This document shows, piece after piece, positions 24,213-32,610 of a stretch of DNA of 64,000 nt. Within the stretch, counting starts at the first letter, position 1. Every line of letters begins with the position of its first letter. Position numbers and translations under genes: made by a program. Under the pieces are notes generated by a model that saw only the letters and a list, made by a program, of their open reading frames with translations, searched no databases and was not told the origin of the DNA. Source of the stretch: Thermococcus eurythermalis. GTDB lineage: Archaea > Methanobacteriota_B > Thermococci > Thermococcales > Thermococcaceae. Location: NCBI RefSeq assembly GCF_000769655.1, contig NZ_CP008887.1, positions 1,116,001-1,180,000 of the forward strand. Direction: 5' to 3'.

Positions 24213-25894
24213 TTATGCATGAGCCTTCTGCCCATCGTAAGTCCCCCCAAGGCCCTTCTCAACTGCAACCTCAACCGCCCTGTAGTAGCTCGGCACGTAG
24301 AGGCTCGGCTCGCGGAGGACGACACTCTCATCGACCCAGCTGACCTCTGTGAGCCCCTTTGGCTTGCCGTGTTTGACTATTTCCTCCCAGAGGCGTTTGT
24401 TTATGATGCAGCCAGGGTCGTCGCCCTTCAAGTAGAGCGTGTAGTGGTAGGCCTCGCACGACAGCCGCCGCAGATGTACTTGTAGGGGCACCTTCCGCAC
24501 TGGCCCTCCCAGCTGTCCCTGTCGCGGAGGATGTTGAATATCCTACTGTTCTCCCATATCTCCTTGAAGGGTCTGTGCCTGACGTTCCCGACTGGCAAAG
24601 GAAGGAAGACGCAGGGAACGACGCTTCCGTCGGGCTCTATCCCCGCGTAAATCCTGCCGGCTCCACATCCTCCTATGAACTCTGCGAGAGTTTTCACGGC
24701 GTTGTTCTCGCCTATGTAGAAGTGCGCCGGCGTGACGCTCTTTCCCTGACTCATGAGCAGGGTAACGCGCGCGTACTGCGGCGCCGTTGTGAGTATCTCA
24801 AGCTTCCTCTTCTTCATCTGGCGGTAGACTTCCTTCATGAACTCCTCGCGCTCCTCCGGCGAGAGGTCCACCTTGACCATGTCCTCTGCCCTTCCCGTCG
24901 GCACGAGGTTGAAGAATATGACGCGCTTGACGCCTATGCTCTCCGCCAAGTCGAGTATGTCGTCTATCTCCTGATAGGTTTCCCTGTCCATTATCGTGGC
25001 CATCCCGTGGCTTATCCCAAGTTCAACGGCGTTTTCTAAAGCTTTTACCGCGTGCTCCCACGCGCCAGGAATCCCGCGAAACTCATCGTGCTTCTCGGGC
25101 TTTGCGGAATCAACGCTGACCTCAACATACTTTATTCCCGCCTTAACTGCCTTCTCAAGCTCCTCCTTCCTAGCGAAAGTCCAGCCGTTCGTGGCAACGG
25201 AGGTGTGTATCCCCCTGCTCGACAGCTCCCTGACGATTCTGAGGAAGTGCGGGTGTATCGTCGGCTCGCCGCCGCTCAAAGCCACGGCCGCGACACCGGC
25301 TTTGTCGAGCTGGTCAACGAGGTTCAGCTTCTCTTCGAGGCTGAGCTCGCTCGGTAGCGGTTTATCCGCCCTCTGGTAGCAGTGCTGGCAGCGGAAGTTG
25401 CACATGTTGGTGAAGTTCCAGACGATGAGGAAAGGCCCAGCGAGGCGCTGGGGGACGGTTACTCCGTACTTCGCTATGCCCTCGAGGACGACCCATATTC
25501 CGCGCCTTATGTGCGGATCTCTCAGCAGTGCCTCCTTAACGGCCTCCTCGTCGCCGTGGGCGAGCTTTATGCCGAGTTTGAGCAGGAGCTTTATCGTGTC
25601 CGCCTGGAAGCGAACCATCATCGGCGCGTTTATGCTCTCCCCCGCGTAGATGCTGAGGGCCTAGTACAAAGCAGGGAGCTCACGTCCGTTGATTTTGTAC
25701 TTTTTGAGGCTCGGCCTTATGAGTGCCCTCGCTATTGGATTCCCGAGGATGAGCTTGAAGGCCCTCAGCGCGGTGGTGAGCGAGTTCCCTTCGTTTTCTT
25801 CGGATTCAACCTCTTCGACATCTATTGAAGGATTCATAGCTTTTGGAAACGGCTCTTTTATCGTTTTCGGAGCCTTCACCTCCACTACCTCCAA
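24213..25894 (-). pseudogene. Radical SAM/SPASM protein gene with in-frame amber codon and a frameshift
   Basis: The gene reads in three pieces. 25894-25664 encodes the N-terminus, ending INGRELPALY, followed by TAG at 25663-25661. The same frame continues ALSIYAGESINAPMMVRFQA and through the radical SAM site CNFRCQHC to a SPASM-like tail (CGAGRIYAGIEPDG, CGRCPYKYICGGCRAR). There, near 24447, the frame shifts by one base: the other frame reads AYHYTLYLKGDDPGC and ends at 24213. A TATA box (TTTAAA near 25917) lies upstream. Relatives make tungsten-pyranopterin-like or peptide modifications; the substrate here is unknown. Initiation at 25621 could still yield a shortened radical SAM protein. 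Confidence 0.75.
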
Positions 25895-26039
25895 TTATGG
25901 GTTTGGCAAGATGTGTTTAAAGGTTTCGATATAAATGATTTGTAGTTTATGTTAATTTTTTCTGATATGTTTAATATAACTGAAAGATTTAAATACTTGT
26001 CATTCCATTCATCGGTTGAAGAACCTGGAGGTGAAAGCC

Positions 26040-26357
26040 ATGGCGTCCGCGAAGACTGGAATGTGGACCGCCCTGCTGGGTGCCCTTTTGATATTGATAG
26101 ACGGAATAGCCGTCTTAACCACGGGAAACTTCTACGGCTGGCACTACGGCAGCGCATCAACGGTCGGCTGGGTGGAAATAATCCTCAGCCTGATAATGAT
26201 GGGGCTGGCGTACTACTACAAGAGCAACAAGAGCCTTGTGGGATGGAGCGTAGTGATTTTAGCGCTGATAACGATGCCCTTCGACGGTGGCTTCTGGCTG
26301 ATAGGTGCAATTATTGCCCTGATAGGAGGAATCATAATAGCAACCGCCAAGGAATGA
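26040..26357 (+). CDS. Small membrane protein, four hydrophobic segments
   Basis: A 105-residue protein with hydrophobic segments at about residues 8-28, 38-58, 66-82 and 86-103. It starts at ATG 26040 after GGAGGTGAAAGCC. A TATA box TTTAAATA lies at 25988-25995, giving a transcription start near 26016. It has no catalytic motif. Similar small glycine-rich membrane proteins are common in Thermococcales; function unknown. Confidence 0.75.
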   Translation: MASAKTGMWTALLGALLILIDGIAVLTTGNFYGWHYGSASTVGWVEIILSLIMMGLAYYYKSNKSLVGWSVVILALITMPFDGGFWLIGAIIALIGGIIIATAKE

Positions 26358-26435
26358 ATCCGGGCCCTTTTAGTTTTCTGCTTTCGTGCCTTTACACTTA
26401 TAAGCCCTTTTTCAATTTTTTAAAGGGGGATGAGC

Positions 26436-26906
26436 ATGAAGGCTAGAACGGAGCGCAGGAAGTTCATAGAGATTGTCGAGCGAATCATGGTTCGCTGGGG
26501 TTACACGGCGACCGATGGAAAAGTGTACGCAATCCTACTGCTCTCTAACAGGCCGATGACGATAGCCGAGCTCGCGAAAGAAACGGGTTTGAGCCGCTCT
26601 TCGATATCCGTCGCCCTAAGCCGTCTCGTCAGGGAATACCTCGTAACCTGCAGGAGAGAGGGAAGGACGAAGTATTTCACCGCGGTTCCCGCGTTCCTTG
26701 AGAAGTTCCTCCACCAGCCAAGGGAAACGCTTGAACGCGAGGTCCGCCCTCTGGAAAAAATCGTTGAGTCCATGATTGAAAAGAGTGACGACGAGATGAG
26801 AGGCAGGCTGGAGGCGGTTCTCAGCGACCTGAAAAAGCTTGAGTGCGTTCTCGAACGCATAATCCGTCTGGAAGAAGAGGAAAGTGAGTGCCTCACGAAC
26901 GGGTGA
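26436..26906 (+). CDS. MarR/GbsR-like winged-helix regulator
   Basis: A 156-residue protein. A winged helix spans residues about 20-85: MTIAELAKETGLSRSSISVA, then SRLVREYLVTCRREGRTKYF. The C-terminal half is helical and basic-acidic, typical of GbsR-type dimers. The start ATG 26436 follows GGGGGATGAGC. It is convergent with the TDT transporter gene and overlaps it by 14 bases; it may regulate that gene through the palindrome at 27917-27935. Confidence 0.82.
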   Translation: MKARTERRKFIEIVERIMVRWGYTATDGKVYAILLLSNRPMTIAELAKETGLSRSSISVALSRLVREYLVTCRREGRTKYFTAVPAFLEKFLHQPRETLEREVRPLEKIVESMIEKSDDEMRGRLEAVLSDLKKLECVLERIIRLEEEESECLTNG

Positions 26907-27894
26907 GGCTCATCTTTAAAGTTTTTACGAACGTCACTGACCAGAGGGCGAGCAGTAACCAAAGCAGGCAGTAGCCGAAGAGCCTCATCAGCTCAAGCCC
27001 GAAGACACTTCCCAGGTCCATTGTTGCGTTCGTGAAGGCTCCGAGCGGGAAGATGAAGGCCCACCACGAGAGGCTATAGGGCAGGCTCATGTTTCTGATG
27101 TAGTGGAGAGTTAAGGCCACCGCCATAATCAGCCACCAGAAGCCGAGCCCCCACAGGAAGAAGGCGAATATGAAGAGCGGGTCCTTCGAGGTCGCTATGC
27201 TCGAGTTGTTCACGAGGGCAAAGAGGGCCGTGATGCTGGCTCCGATGGGTCCGAGGTTCATCCATATGAGCGGGGCCATCTGCGGTGGCATCAGCTCGTG
27301 CCTTATGAAGCGGAGCGTCACGACGGCATAGAGGACGAGGTACAGGAAGAAACCCGCGCCCCAGCCGAGGTAGTTAACGATTGTGACGAACTCCTGAGTG
27401 TAGCCCGTTGTCGTTCTCGTGAAGGCCGCCCCGAAGGGGAGTATAACGAGGGCAACGGGCGGAATGTACCAAGCGGGTGAGAGGTGCCTGAGGTCAACTT
27501 CACCCGCTATGAAAACCTCGTAGGACATCCAGAACGCGAAGATGAACGTCAGGACAAGCCCCCAGAGCCAGAGGTACCACGCCACAGTCTGGTTGTGCAG
27601 TACCGCCAAGAACTGGGCCGCTAAAACAATCGTGGCCGCTCCACTCGTTCCGTAGAAGTGCCCCTTCGATGGGTGTCTGAGGTCTTCCAAGGCGTCCTTC
27701 CTATATAGAATCCACCTCAGAATCCACGGGATGAGTAGAGCTACGTAGAGGACGACGTTCAGGTACGTCAGGGCGATTCCCACTTCCTTCAGGGGGCTCC
27801 AGTATGAGGAGTACTTGTAGGAGGCAATTGCCACTGCGCCGGTTCCCATGACGCTCGCGAACCATGCGGGGTTGAAGTTCCTAACTCTCTCCAT
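26893..27894 (-). CDS. TDT-family (TehA/SLAC1-like) anion transporter, copy 1
   Basis: A 333-residue protein of ten helices. NFNPAWFASVMGTGAVAIA is the family N-terminus, and SLPYSLSWWAFIFPLGAFTN is the conserved ninth-helix region. The family includes tellurite/dicarboxylate transporters, plant anion channels and the Ssu1 sulfite exporter. A second copy is at 30998-32002. The start ATG 27894 follows GGAGGGATGTTCAT. Substrate not predictable; the sulfite, small-anion or sulfide-linked context is suggested by the TauE/SafE neighbours. Confidence 0.88.
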   Translation of the reverse strand: MERVRNFNPAWFASVMGTGAVAIASYKYSSYWSPLKEVGIALTYLNVVLYVALLIPWILRWILYRKDALEDLRHPSKGHFYGTSGAATIVLAAQFLAVLHNQTVAWYLWLWGLVLTFIFAFWMSYEVFIAGEVDLRHLSPAWYIPPVALVILPFGAAFTRTTTGYTQEFVTIVNYLGWGAGFFLYLVLYAVVTLRFIRHELMPPQMAPLIWMNLGPIGASITALFALVNNSSIATSKDPLFIFAFFLWGLGFWWLIMAVALTLHYIRNMSLPYSLSWWAFIFPLGAFTNATMDLGSVFGLELMRLFGYCLLWLLLALWSVTFVKTLKMSLTRS

Positions 27895-27916
27895 ATGAAC
27901 ATCCCTCCATTCTTTT

Positions 27917-27935
27917 TCCTAATCCAGAATTAGGA
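27917..27935. promoter_or_regulatory. Operator-like inverted repeat TCCTAAT-N5-ATTAGGA in the TDT1 promoter
   Basis: Perfect 7-bp arms. It is 17 bases downstream of the TATA-like element of the minus-strand TDT1 gene (CTTAAAAA at 27939-27946), between TATA and the start codon, the position expected for a repressor. The adjacent MarR-like protein is the best candidate to bind it. Confidence 0.55.
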
Positions 27936-28048
27936 TAGCTTAAAAATTTTTGGTCCCAAAATATTTGATGTGTCGGATTCACCGGACACAAAAGCTTATA
28001 AACCGCTTTTCTTTCATTTGGGTGGCAAAAGAAAATGAGGTGAGTCTA

Positions 28049-28786
28049 ATGAACTACCCAGAGCTGGCGCTCATAGCCTTCATCCTGAGCATCGTCTTTT
28101 CAATCGGTGGGGTAGGTTCAGCGATAGCGATAGTCCCAGTCATGGGCTGGCTGGGAGTACCTCTTATGACTGCCAAGCCCACTGGTCTCTTCATAAACAC
28201 GCTCTCCATGTTTTCAGCCACCCTCAAGAACATAAAGCACGGGAAGCTCGACCACCGCTTCGGGCTCCCGATTTTAATCGTCGCAACGGCGATGGCCCCT
28301 GTTGGAGCCTACACGGGCAAGTTCATTCCCAAGGTCCACGTCCTCTGGGTTTTTGTCGCGTTTCTCATCTATTCGGGCACGATGATGATTTTCTTCAGGC
28401 CCAGAAGAAGAGGGGGCGGTGGAAACCACATTGTCGAGGGCTCTCTCATCGGAGGAATAGCGGGCTTCCTCGGCGGCCTCCTCGGCGTCGGCGGGGGCGG
28501 GATAATCAGCCCCGCCCTCATAATGCTCGGCTACGAACCGAAAAAAGTCGCCGCAACGACCGCGCTGGTCGTGTTCTTCTCATCGCTGAGCGGGTTCCTG
28601 ACCTACTGGGGGATGGGAACGCTGGACTGGGAACTGCTCCTCTGGGTTTCGATTCCAGCTATAGCGGGAGGCTGGCTGGGAACTCATCTCATGCACTTCA
28701 AGATGAGCTCGGAGCAGGTAAAAAAGGTGATAGGGGTCATAATGTACCTGATAGCCCTGAAAACGCTCCTCGTGGCTATGGGTTGA
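28049..28786 (+). CDS. TauE/SafE-family exporter, copy 1
   Basis: A 245-residue protein of eight helices. VFSIGGVGSAIAIVPVMGWL and GFLGGLLGVGGGGIISPALI are the twin glycine-rich repeats of TauE/SafE (sulfite/organosulfonate exporters). The start ATG 28049 follows GAGGTGAGTCTA; a TATA box GCTTATAAA lies near 27994-28002. It is convergent with and overlaps the ferredoxin gene by 11 bases. Confidence 0.88.
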   Translation: MNYPELALIAFILSIVFSIGGVGSAIAIVPVMGWLGVPLMTAKPTGLFINTLSMFSATLKNIKHGKLDHRFGLPILIVATAMAPVGAYTGKFIPKVHVLWVFVAFLIYSGTMMIFFRPRRRGGGGNHIVEGSLIGGIAGFLGGLLGVGGGGIISPALIMLGYEPKKVAATTALVVFFSSLSGFLTYWGMGTLDWELLLWVSIPAIAGGWLGTHLMHFKMSSEQVKKVIGVIMYLIALKTLLVAMG

Positions 28787-29192
28787 ACTCGCTCTCGGTT
28801 CCCTCCACCTTTTCCTCCTTTTTCTCCCTCAGTGGCTTCGTTATATCGAAGGCCTTTCTTATTATGTTGTTCTCGATGATGAGCTTTTTGACATACTCCT
28901 TCGGCGGGAACTCTATCGCGTCGCAGGGGCAGAGCGTTGCGCACGTTGAACAGCCGACCATACAGTTGTAGGGCCTCGCAACGACGGGCTTCCCTTTCTC
29001 CCTGTCCCAGTCGAAGACGCGCCTTCCACAGGTTATAAAGCAGATTCCACACCCCGCGCATCTGTCGTAGTTTATCTTCGGGTACCACTCTATATCCTTC
29101 CTGTCAACGCCCCACCAGGGGATGACGCTCAGGTCTTTGACTGGCCTTCCAAGGGCATCTTTCCCTATGACGGGAGCTTCTCCTCCGGACAT
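28776..29192 (-). CDS. Ferredoxin-type iron-sulfur protein, two [4Fe-4S] clusters
   Basis: A 138-residue protein. CAGCGICFITCGRRV and CMVGCSTCATLCPCDAIEFP are cysteine groups at about residues 45-95; the second has an extra residue between the first two cysteines. Residues IPWWGVDRKDIEWYPKINYD and a basic C-terminal tail flank them. The start ATG 29192 follows GGAGGTGATAAA. It is divergent from sufC, and the shared 134-bp promoter region holds a SurR-like site. Confidence 0.88.
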   Translation of the reverse strand: MSGGEAPVIGKDALGRPVKDLSVIPWWGVDRKDIEWYPKINYDRCAGCGICFITCGRRVFDWDREKGKPVVARPYNCMVGCSTCATLCPCDAIEFPPKEYVKKLIIENNIIRKAFDITKPLREKKEEKVEGTESEFNP

Positions 29193-29250
29193 TTTATCAC
29201 CTCCATAGGGAGTTGTCCAAATTGGTTTAAAATAATTTTCATATGTTATT

Positions 29251-29267
29251 GTTTTCAACTAAAAGTT
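29251..29267. promoter_or_regulatory. Candidate SurR binding site GTT-N3-AAC-N5-GTT
   Basis: GTTTTCAACTAAAAGTT fits exactly the known consensus of SurR, the redox-sensitive regulator of hydrogenase and sulfur genes in Thermococcales. It lies upstream of the sufC TATA box (29291-29299) and of the probable TATA of the ferredoxin gene (29225-29232), at a distance usual for activation in both directions. The motif has nine fixed bases, so about one chance hit is possible in a window of this size. Confidence 0.5.
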
Positions 29268-29287
29268 CTGGACGAAGTTGTCCAGAA
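29266..29287. repeat. Perfect inverted repeat, arms TTCTGGAC/GTCCAGAA, spacer 6
   Basis: Eight-base arms flank GAAGTT just upstream of the sufC TATA box and overlap the last two bases of the SurR-like site. The sequence AGTTGTCCA inside it recurs at 29211-29219, near the expected transcription start of the divergent ferredoxin gene. A second regulator is likely. Confidence 0.5.
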
Positions 29288-29300
29288 AAATTTAAATTAT

Positions 29301-29312
29301 TTTCACATGAAA
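29301..29312. promoter_or_regulatory. Operator-like element TTTCACATGAAA after the sufC TATA box
   Basis: A near-palindrome whose centre is 11.5 bases downstream of the centre of the sufC TATA box TTTAAATTA. The same element at the same distance is in the TDT2 promoter (TTTCATATGA, centre 32027.5). Related copies are at 29236-29245 and 38438-38447. Confidence 0.5.
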
Positions 29313-29326
29313 GCTTCTTGATAGAA

Positions 29327-30031
29327 ATGCTCTGCCTGAGGAACGTTGAATACTCTCAAAACGGCAGGAGAATACTACGCTCGATAAACATGACCTTCAG
29401 GGATGGAATGAGCTACTCGATACTCGGGCCAAACGGCGCGGGGAAATCAACGATAGCCCGTATTTTGATGGGGGAGCTTAGACCAACCTCGGGTCAGGTT
29501 CTCCTCGATGGGGAGGACGTAACAGGGCTGAGCGTTACGGAGAGGGCAAAGCGGGGAATAAGCATGGCCTGGCAGGAGCCGGCCCGATACGAGGGGATAA
29601 CCGTGAGGAACTACCTCACCCTTGGCGGGAAGCTCAAAATTGGCGAGGACGAGATAAGGGAAGTTCTTGAGCTCGTTGGCCTTCCCTACGAGCGCTACGC
29701 CCATCGTTTTGTGGACAAAAGTCTGAGCGGTGGCGAGAGGAAGAGGGTGGAGCTTGCGTCACTCCTCCTACTGAAACCGAGGTACGTCATCCTTGATGAA
29801 CCCGACTCGGGCCTCGATATAACGGCGGGGAAGCTGATAGAGGTAATCCTCGACCGCTTCCGGAAGTGCGGAACCACGGTAATCCTAATCACCCACCACG
29901 AGGGGATTGCGCTCAAGACGGACTTCGCCTATTTCGTCTGTGGCGGGAGAATCGTCAGAAAGGGCTTCTCGCAGGAGGTTGTCGACTACTACCGGAAAAC
30001 CTGCAGGAGATGCTCCTTTGCGGAGGGCTGA
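29327..30031 (+). CDS. sufC: SufC-like ABC ATPase of Fe-S cluster assembly
   Basis: A 234-residue ATPase. Walker A GPNGAGKSTIARIL, Q-loop AWQEPARYEGITVRNYL, signature LSGGERKRVELASLL, Walker B YVILDEPDSGLDI. The AWQ-P motif and the DEPDSGLD form are typical of SufC rather than of transport ATPases. With a TATA box centred near 29295, transcription begins near 29320, so the mRNA is almost leaderless. It is 2 bases before sufB. Confidence 0.9.
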   Translation: MLCLRNVEYSQNGRRILRSINMTFRDGMSYSILGPNGAGKSTIARILMGELRPTSGQVLLDGEDVTGLSVTERAKRGISMAWQEPARYEGITVRNYLTLGGKLKIGEDEIREVLELVGLPYERYAHRFVDKSLSGGERKRVELASLLLLKPRYVILDEPDSGLDITAGKLIEVILDRFRKCGTTVILITHHEGIALKTDFAYFVCGGRIVRKGFSQEVVDYYRKTCRRCSFAEG

Positions 30032-30033
30032 GG

Positions 30034-30987
30034 ATGGCGATAAAGGTTGACCTCACGAAGGAATACGAGGCGCTGGTTGAGGCCTACCAGCGGGAAGGTC
30101 TCGATACATCTCTTTTCGGGGACAGGATAGCGGCGATAATCATCAGCGGGGACAGGGTCATCGGCCTCAACAACGTCCCAGGGGTTGAGATAAGGGGCGA
30201 GGAGATTGAGAACGGGGTTAGGGCTGAAGTTAAAATAGCTGAGGGCGTTGAGCTCCCATTCCCAATACACCTCTGCACGGGCTATTTGAAGAGCGAGGGC
30301 TACCAGAGGGTTATCTTTGACATAAACGTTGGCAAAAACTCGAAGGTCAGGTTCACCTCCCACTGCATCTTTCCCTACGCCAAGGACTTTACCCACGAGG
30401 CAATAACGAGGATAAAAATCGGGGAAGGTTCGAGCGTGCTCTACGACGACGAGCACGTTCACGGCGAGGGCGTGAGAATGATTGGTAAAACAGAGGTCGA
30501 TGTCGGCAAAAACGCCCGCTACACGGGGAAGTTCACCCTGACGAAACACAGAGCGAAGGAGCTGAAGCTTGAGATGGTAGCGAGGCTCGGTGAGAGGGCC
30601 ATCCTTGAGCTTGAGACGAAGGTCAAGGCCGTTAAAGATGATTGTGTTGAGATGAAGGAAGTCGCCTATCTGGAGGGGGCCCACTCGAGGGCGAACCTGA
30701 GGAGCACGGCCATAGCCTTCGACAGGGCGAAGGTAAACGTCATAAACGAGGCCTACGGCTTCGGTGACTACGCGAAGAGCCACGTCGAGTGCCACGAAAT
30801 CGTTAAGGGCAACGCCGACGTCCAGACCGTTCCCCTGCTGAGGGTGAAGAACGATAAGGCCGAGCTCACGCACGAGGCCTCGATAGGCAGGATAAACGAG
30901 GCCCAGCTCATTCAGCTCATGGCCAAGGGCCTGACCGAGGACGAGGCGGCGGAGCTCATAATAAAGGGCCTTCTTGGAGAATGGTAA
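30034..30987 (+). CDS. sufB: SufB/SufD-family scaffold protein
   Basis: A 317-residue protein, shorter than SufB (about 450 residues). It contains the beta-helix core (IFDINVGKNSKVRFTSHC, RTEVDVGKN-type repeats, SHVECHEIVKGNADVQTVPL) and the C-terminal helices (ELTHEASIGRINEAQLIQLM, AKGLTEDEAAELIIKG), which are the SufBD family signature with the conserved E-H pair. One SufB-like and one SufC-like subunit form the minimal SUF scaffold. No cysteine desulfurase is encoded nearby. Confidence 0.9.
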   Translation: MAIKVDLTKEYEALVEAYQREGLDTSLFGDRIAAIIISGDRVIGLNNVPGVEIRGEEIENGVRAEVKIAEGVELPFPIHLCTGYLKSEGYQRVIFDINVGKNSKVRFTSHCIFPYAKDFTHEAITRIKIGEGSSVLYDDEHVHGEGVRMIGKTEVDVGKNARYTGKFTLTKHRAKELKLEMVARLGERAILELETKVKAVKDDCVEMKEVAYLEGAHSRANLRSTAIAFDRAKVNVINEAYGFGDYAKSHVECHEIVKGNADVQTVPLLRVKNDKAELTHEASIGRINEAQLIQLMAKGLTEDEAAELIIKGLLGEW

Positions 30988-30997
30988 AAGAAAAAAA

Positions 30998-32002
30998 TCA
31001 CTCAAGTAGCACGTGCTTTGCGGTTTTTAAACCCGTTACCAGCCATATGGTGAGGAGAAGCCAGTAGAGGGCGAAGCCGAAGCCGTCTATTACCCCTATG
31101 CCAAAGGCCGTGCCAACGTTGTGGGTGGCTCCCACGTAGGCCCCGAGCGGGAAGATGAAGGCCCACCAGGCGAGACTGTAGGGCAGGTTGAGCTTCCTGA
31201 TGTAGTAGATGGTCATTATGATGGCCATCGCCAGCCACCAGACACCGAAGCCCCAGAGGATTAGACCGAAGGCGAAGAACGGTTCTTTGACCGTCAGGAA
31301 GTCGCTGGCCTTGACGAGCGCGTAGAGCGTTGAGGTTCCCGCTCCAATGGGACCGAGGTTTATCCACACCGCCGGGGCCATGCCGCAGGGCATCGGCTCG
31401 TGCCTTATGAAGCGGAAAAACACTATCGCGAAGAGGCCGAGGTAGAGGAAGAAGCCCGCTCCCCATGCGAAGTAGTTAATCGCGTAGGCAATCTCCCTGG
31501 CCGTTCCCGAGAAGCTCGATATCAGAGGAGCACCGCTCATGGGGATCACAATCAGTCCTACGGGAGGAATGAACCAGGCTGGGGTAACTGACTTGAGGTC
31601 TATCTCCTTCTCCACGAACATCAGGTAGGGGATGAGCAGGGCGAAGAATATCGTTAGAACTGCCCCCGGAATCCAGAACGCCTTCGCTATTGCAGTCTTC
31701 TTGAGTATGAAGAGGTAGTCCGCCGAGAGGACGAGCATGGCCACGGCTATCGTCCCGTAGAAGTGGCTCACCATCGGATGCTTGAGGTCTTTCAGGGCGT
31801 TTTCCGTGTGCTTCACCCACCTGAGGAGCCAGGGGATTAGGAGGACGAAGAAGAGGAGCGTGTTGAAGTAGACGAGGAACTCCGCCAGCCCACCCAAGGC
31901 TGAAATCCTCGATGAATAAGCTTTGCTGGCCAGGGCCAAGGCCCCCGTTCCCATGACGCTCGCGAACCAGCTCGGTGCGAAGTCCTTTATGCTCACATTC
32001 AT
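30998..32002 (-). CDS. TDT-family (TehA/SLAC1-like) anion transporter, copy 2
   Basis: A 334-residue ten-helix protein that is a paralog of the protein at 26893-27894: it shares DFAPSWFASVMGTGALALAS and LNLPYSLAWWAFIFPLGAY. The start ATG 32002 follows TGGTGAAGCAA. It is convergent with sufB, 10 bases apart. Its promoter carries TTTCATATGA at the same distance from the TATA box as in the sufC promoter, so the two are probably co-regulated. Confidence 0.88.
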   Translation of the reverse strand: MNVSIKDFAPSWFASVMGTGALALASKAYSSRISALGGLAEFLVYFNTLLFFVLLIPWLLRWVKHTENALKDLKHPMVSHFYGTIAVAMLVLSADYLFILKKTAIAKAFWIPGAVLTIFFALLIPYLMFVEKEIDLKSVTPAWFIPPVGLIVIPMSGAPLISSFSGTAREIAYAINYFAWGAGFFLYLGLFAIVFFRFIRHEPMPCGMAPAVWINLGPIGAGTSTLYALVKASDFLTVKEPFFAFGLILWGFGVWWLAMAIIMTIYYIRKLNLPYSLAWWAFIFPLGAYVGATHNVGTAFGIGVIDGFGFALYWLLLTIWLVTGLKTAKHVLLE

Positions 32003-32023
32003 TTGCTTCACCAGAAGAAACGA

Positions 32024-32031
32024 TCATATGA
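32024..32031. promoter_or_regulatory. Operator-like palindrome TCATATGA in the TDT2 promoter
   Basis: On the minus strand the promoter reads ATTTAAATTTTTTCATATGA. The palindrome centre is about 11.5 bases from the centre of the TATA box (32034-32043), matching the sufC promoter. Confidence 0.5.
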
Positions 32032-32071
32032 AAAAATTTAAATGTTTTCTAAACCAATCGTTGAGAACCCT

Positions 32072-32464
32072 TCAATGACCGTGCCTCTCGCCTTCTCTTT
32101 CCTTTTCGCGCTCTATCTTCTCCTTCCAGTAGGGGTCAACCTCAAGGACCTGATGGATGAACGCCTCGACGACGTCCCTTATTTTTCCATAGGCACCAGT
32201 AACGACCTCTATGCCGAGCTCGTTGAAGAATGAGATAGCTCTCTGACCCATCCCGTAGGCGAGGACGACCTCCCCGCCGTGCTCCCTAACGAACCTCGGA
32301 AGGTCGCCAGGGCCGTGCTCCTCGAAGGGAACCTCAACGACCTTGAAATCCTTTATTTTGCCGTCTTCAACGTCCACGAAGACAAAATACCTTGCCCTGC
32401 CGAAGTGTCCGCTCACTTCGCTTTCCAGGCCCCTGTCGTCCACGGCTGGAACAGCTATTCTCAT
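32072..32464 (-). CDS. NifX/NifB-associated family protein (dinitrogenase cofactor-like)
   Basis: A 130-residue protein. MRIAVPAVDDRGLESEVSGH, then FGRARYFVFVDVEDGKI, and VVLAYGMGQRAISFFNELGI are the signature of the NifX/VnfX/NafY and MTH1175-like fold, which binds iron-sulfur or metal cofactors. The C-terminus is a charged, histidine-ended helix (EREGERHGH). The start ATG 32464 follows GGTGGTGCCGC. No nitrogenase genes are here; a role in storing or carrying an Fe-S precursor beside sufCB is inferred. Confidence 0.85.
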   Translation of the reverse strand: MRIAVPAVDDRGLESEVSGHFGRARYFVFVDVEDGKIKDFKVVEVPFEEHGPGDLPRFVREHGGEVVLAYGMGQRAISFFNELGIEVVTGAYGKIRDVVEAFIHQVLEVDPYWKEKIEREKEREGERHGH

Positions 32465-32610
32465 GCGGCACCACCGATTTGATTGAAAATTTTTCCACAT
32501 ATAAGCTTTGTGCATAAGCACAAAAGGATTCAGGCTGCTTCTCTGGAAGATACGAGTGACACTCAGCAACTCTTTTTAGACAGAGGTGTCTAAACAACTT
32601 GGGGTTTGAT

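Noticed and set aside
25661-25663. Amber codon as possible pyrrolysine
   Set aside because: Thermococcales are not known to have pyrrolysine genes, and a second lesion in the same gene favours decay.
32055-32075. GTTGAGAACCCTTCAAT as a SurR site
   Set aside because: Only the first two elements fit; the third reads AAT, and it overlaps the end of the NifX-like gene.
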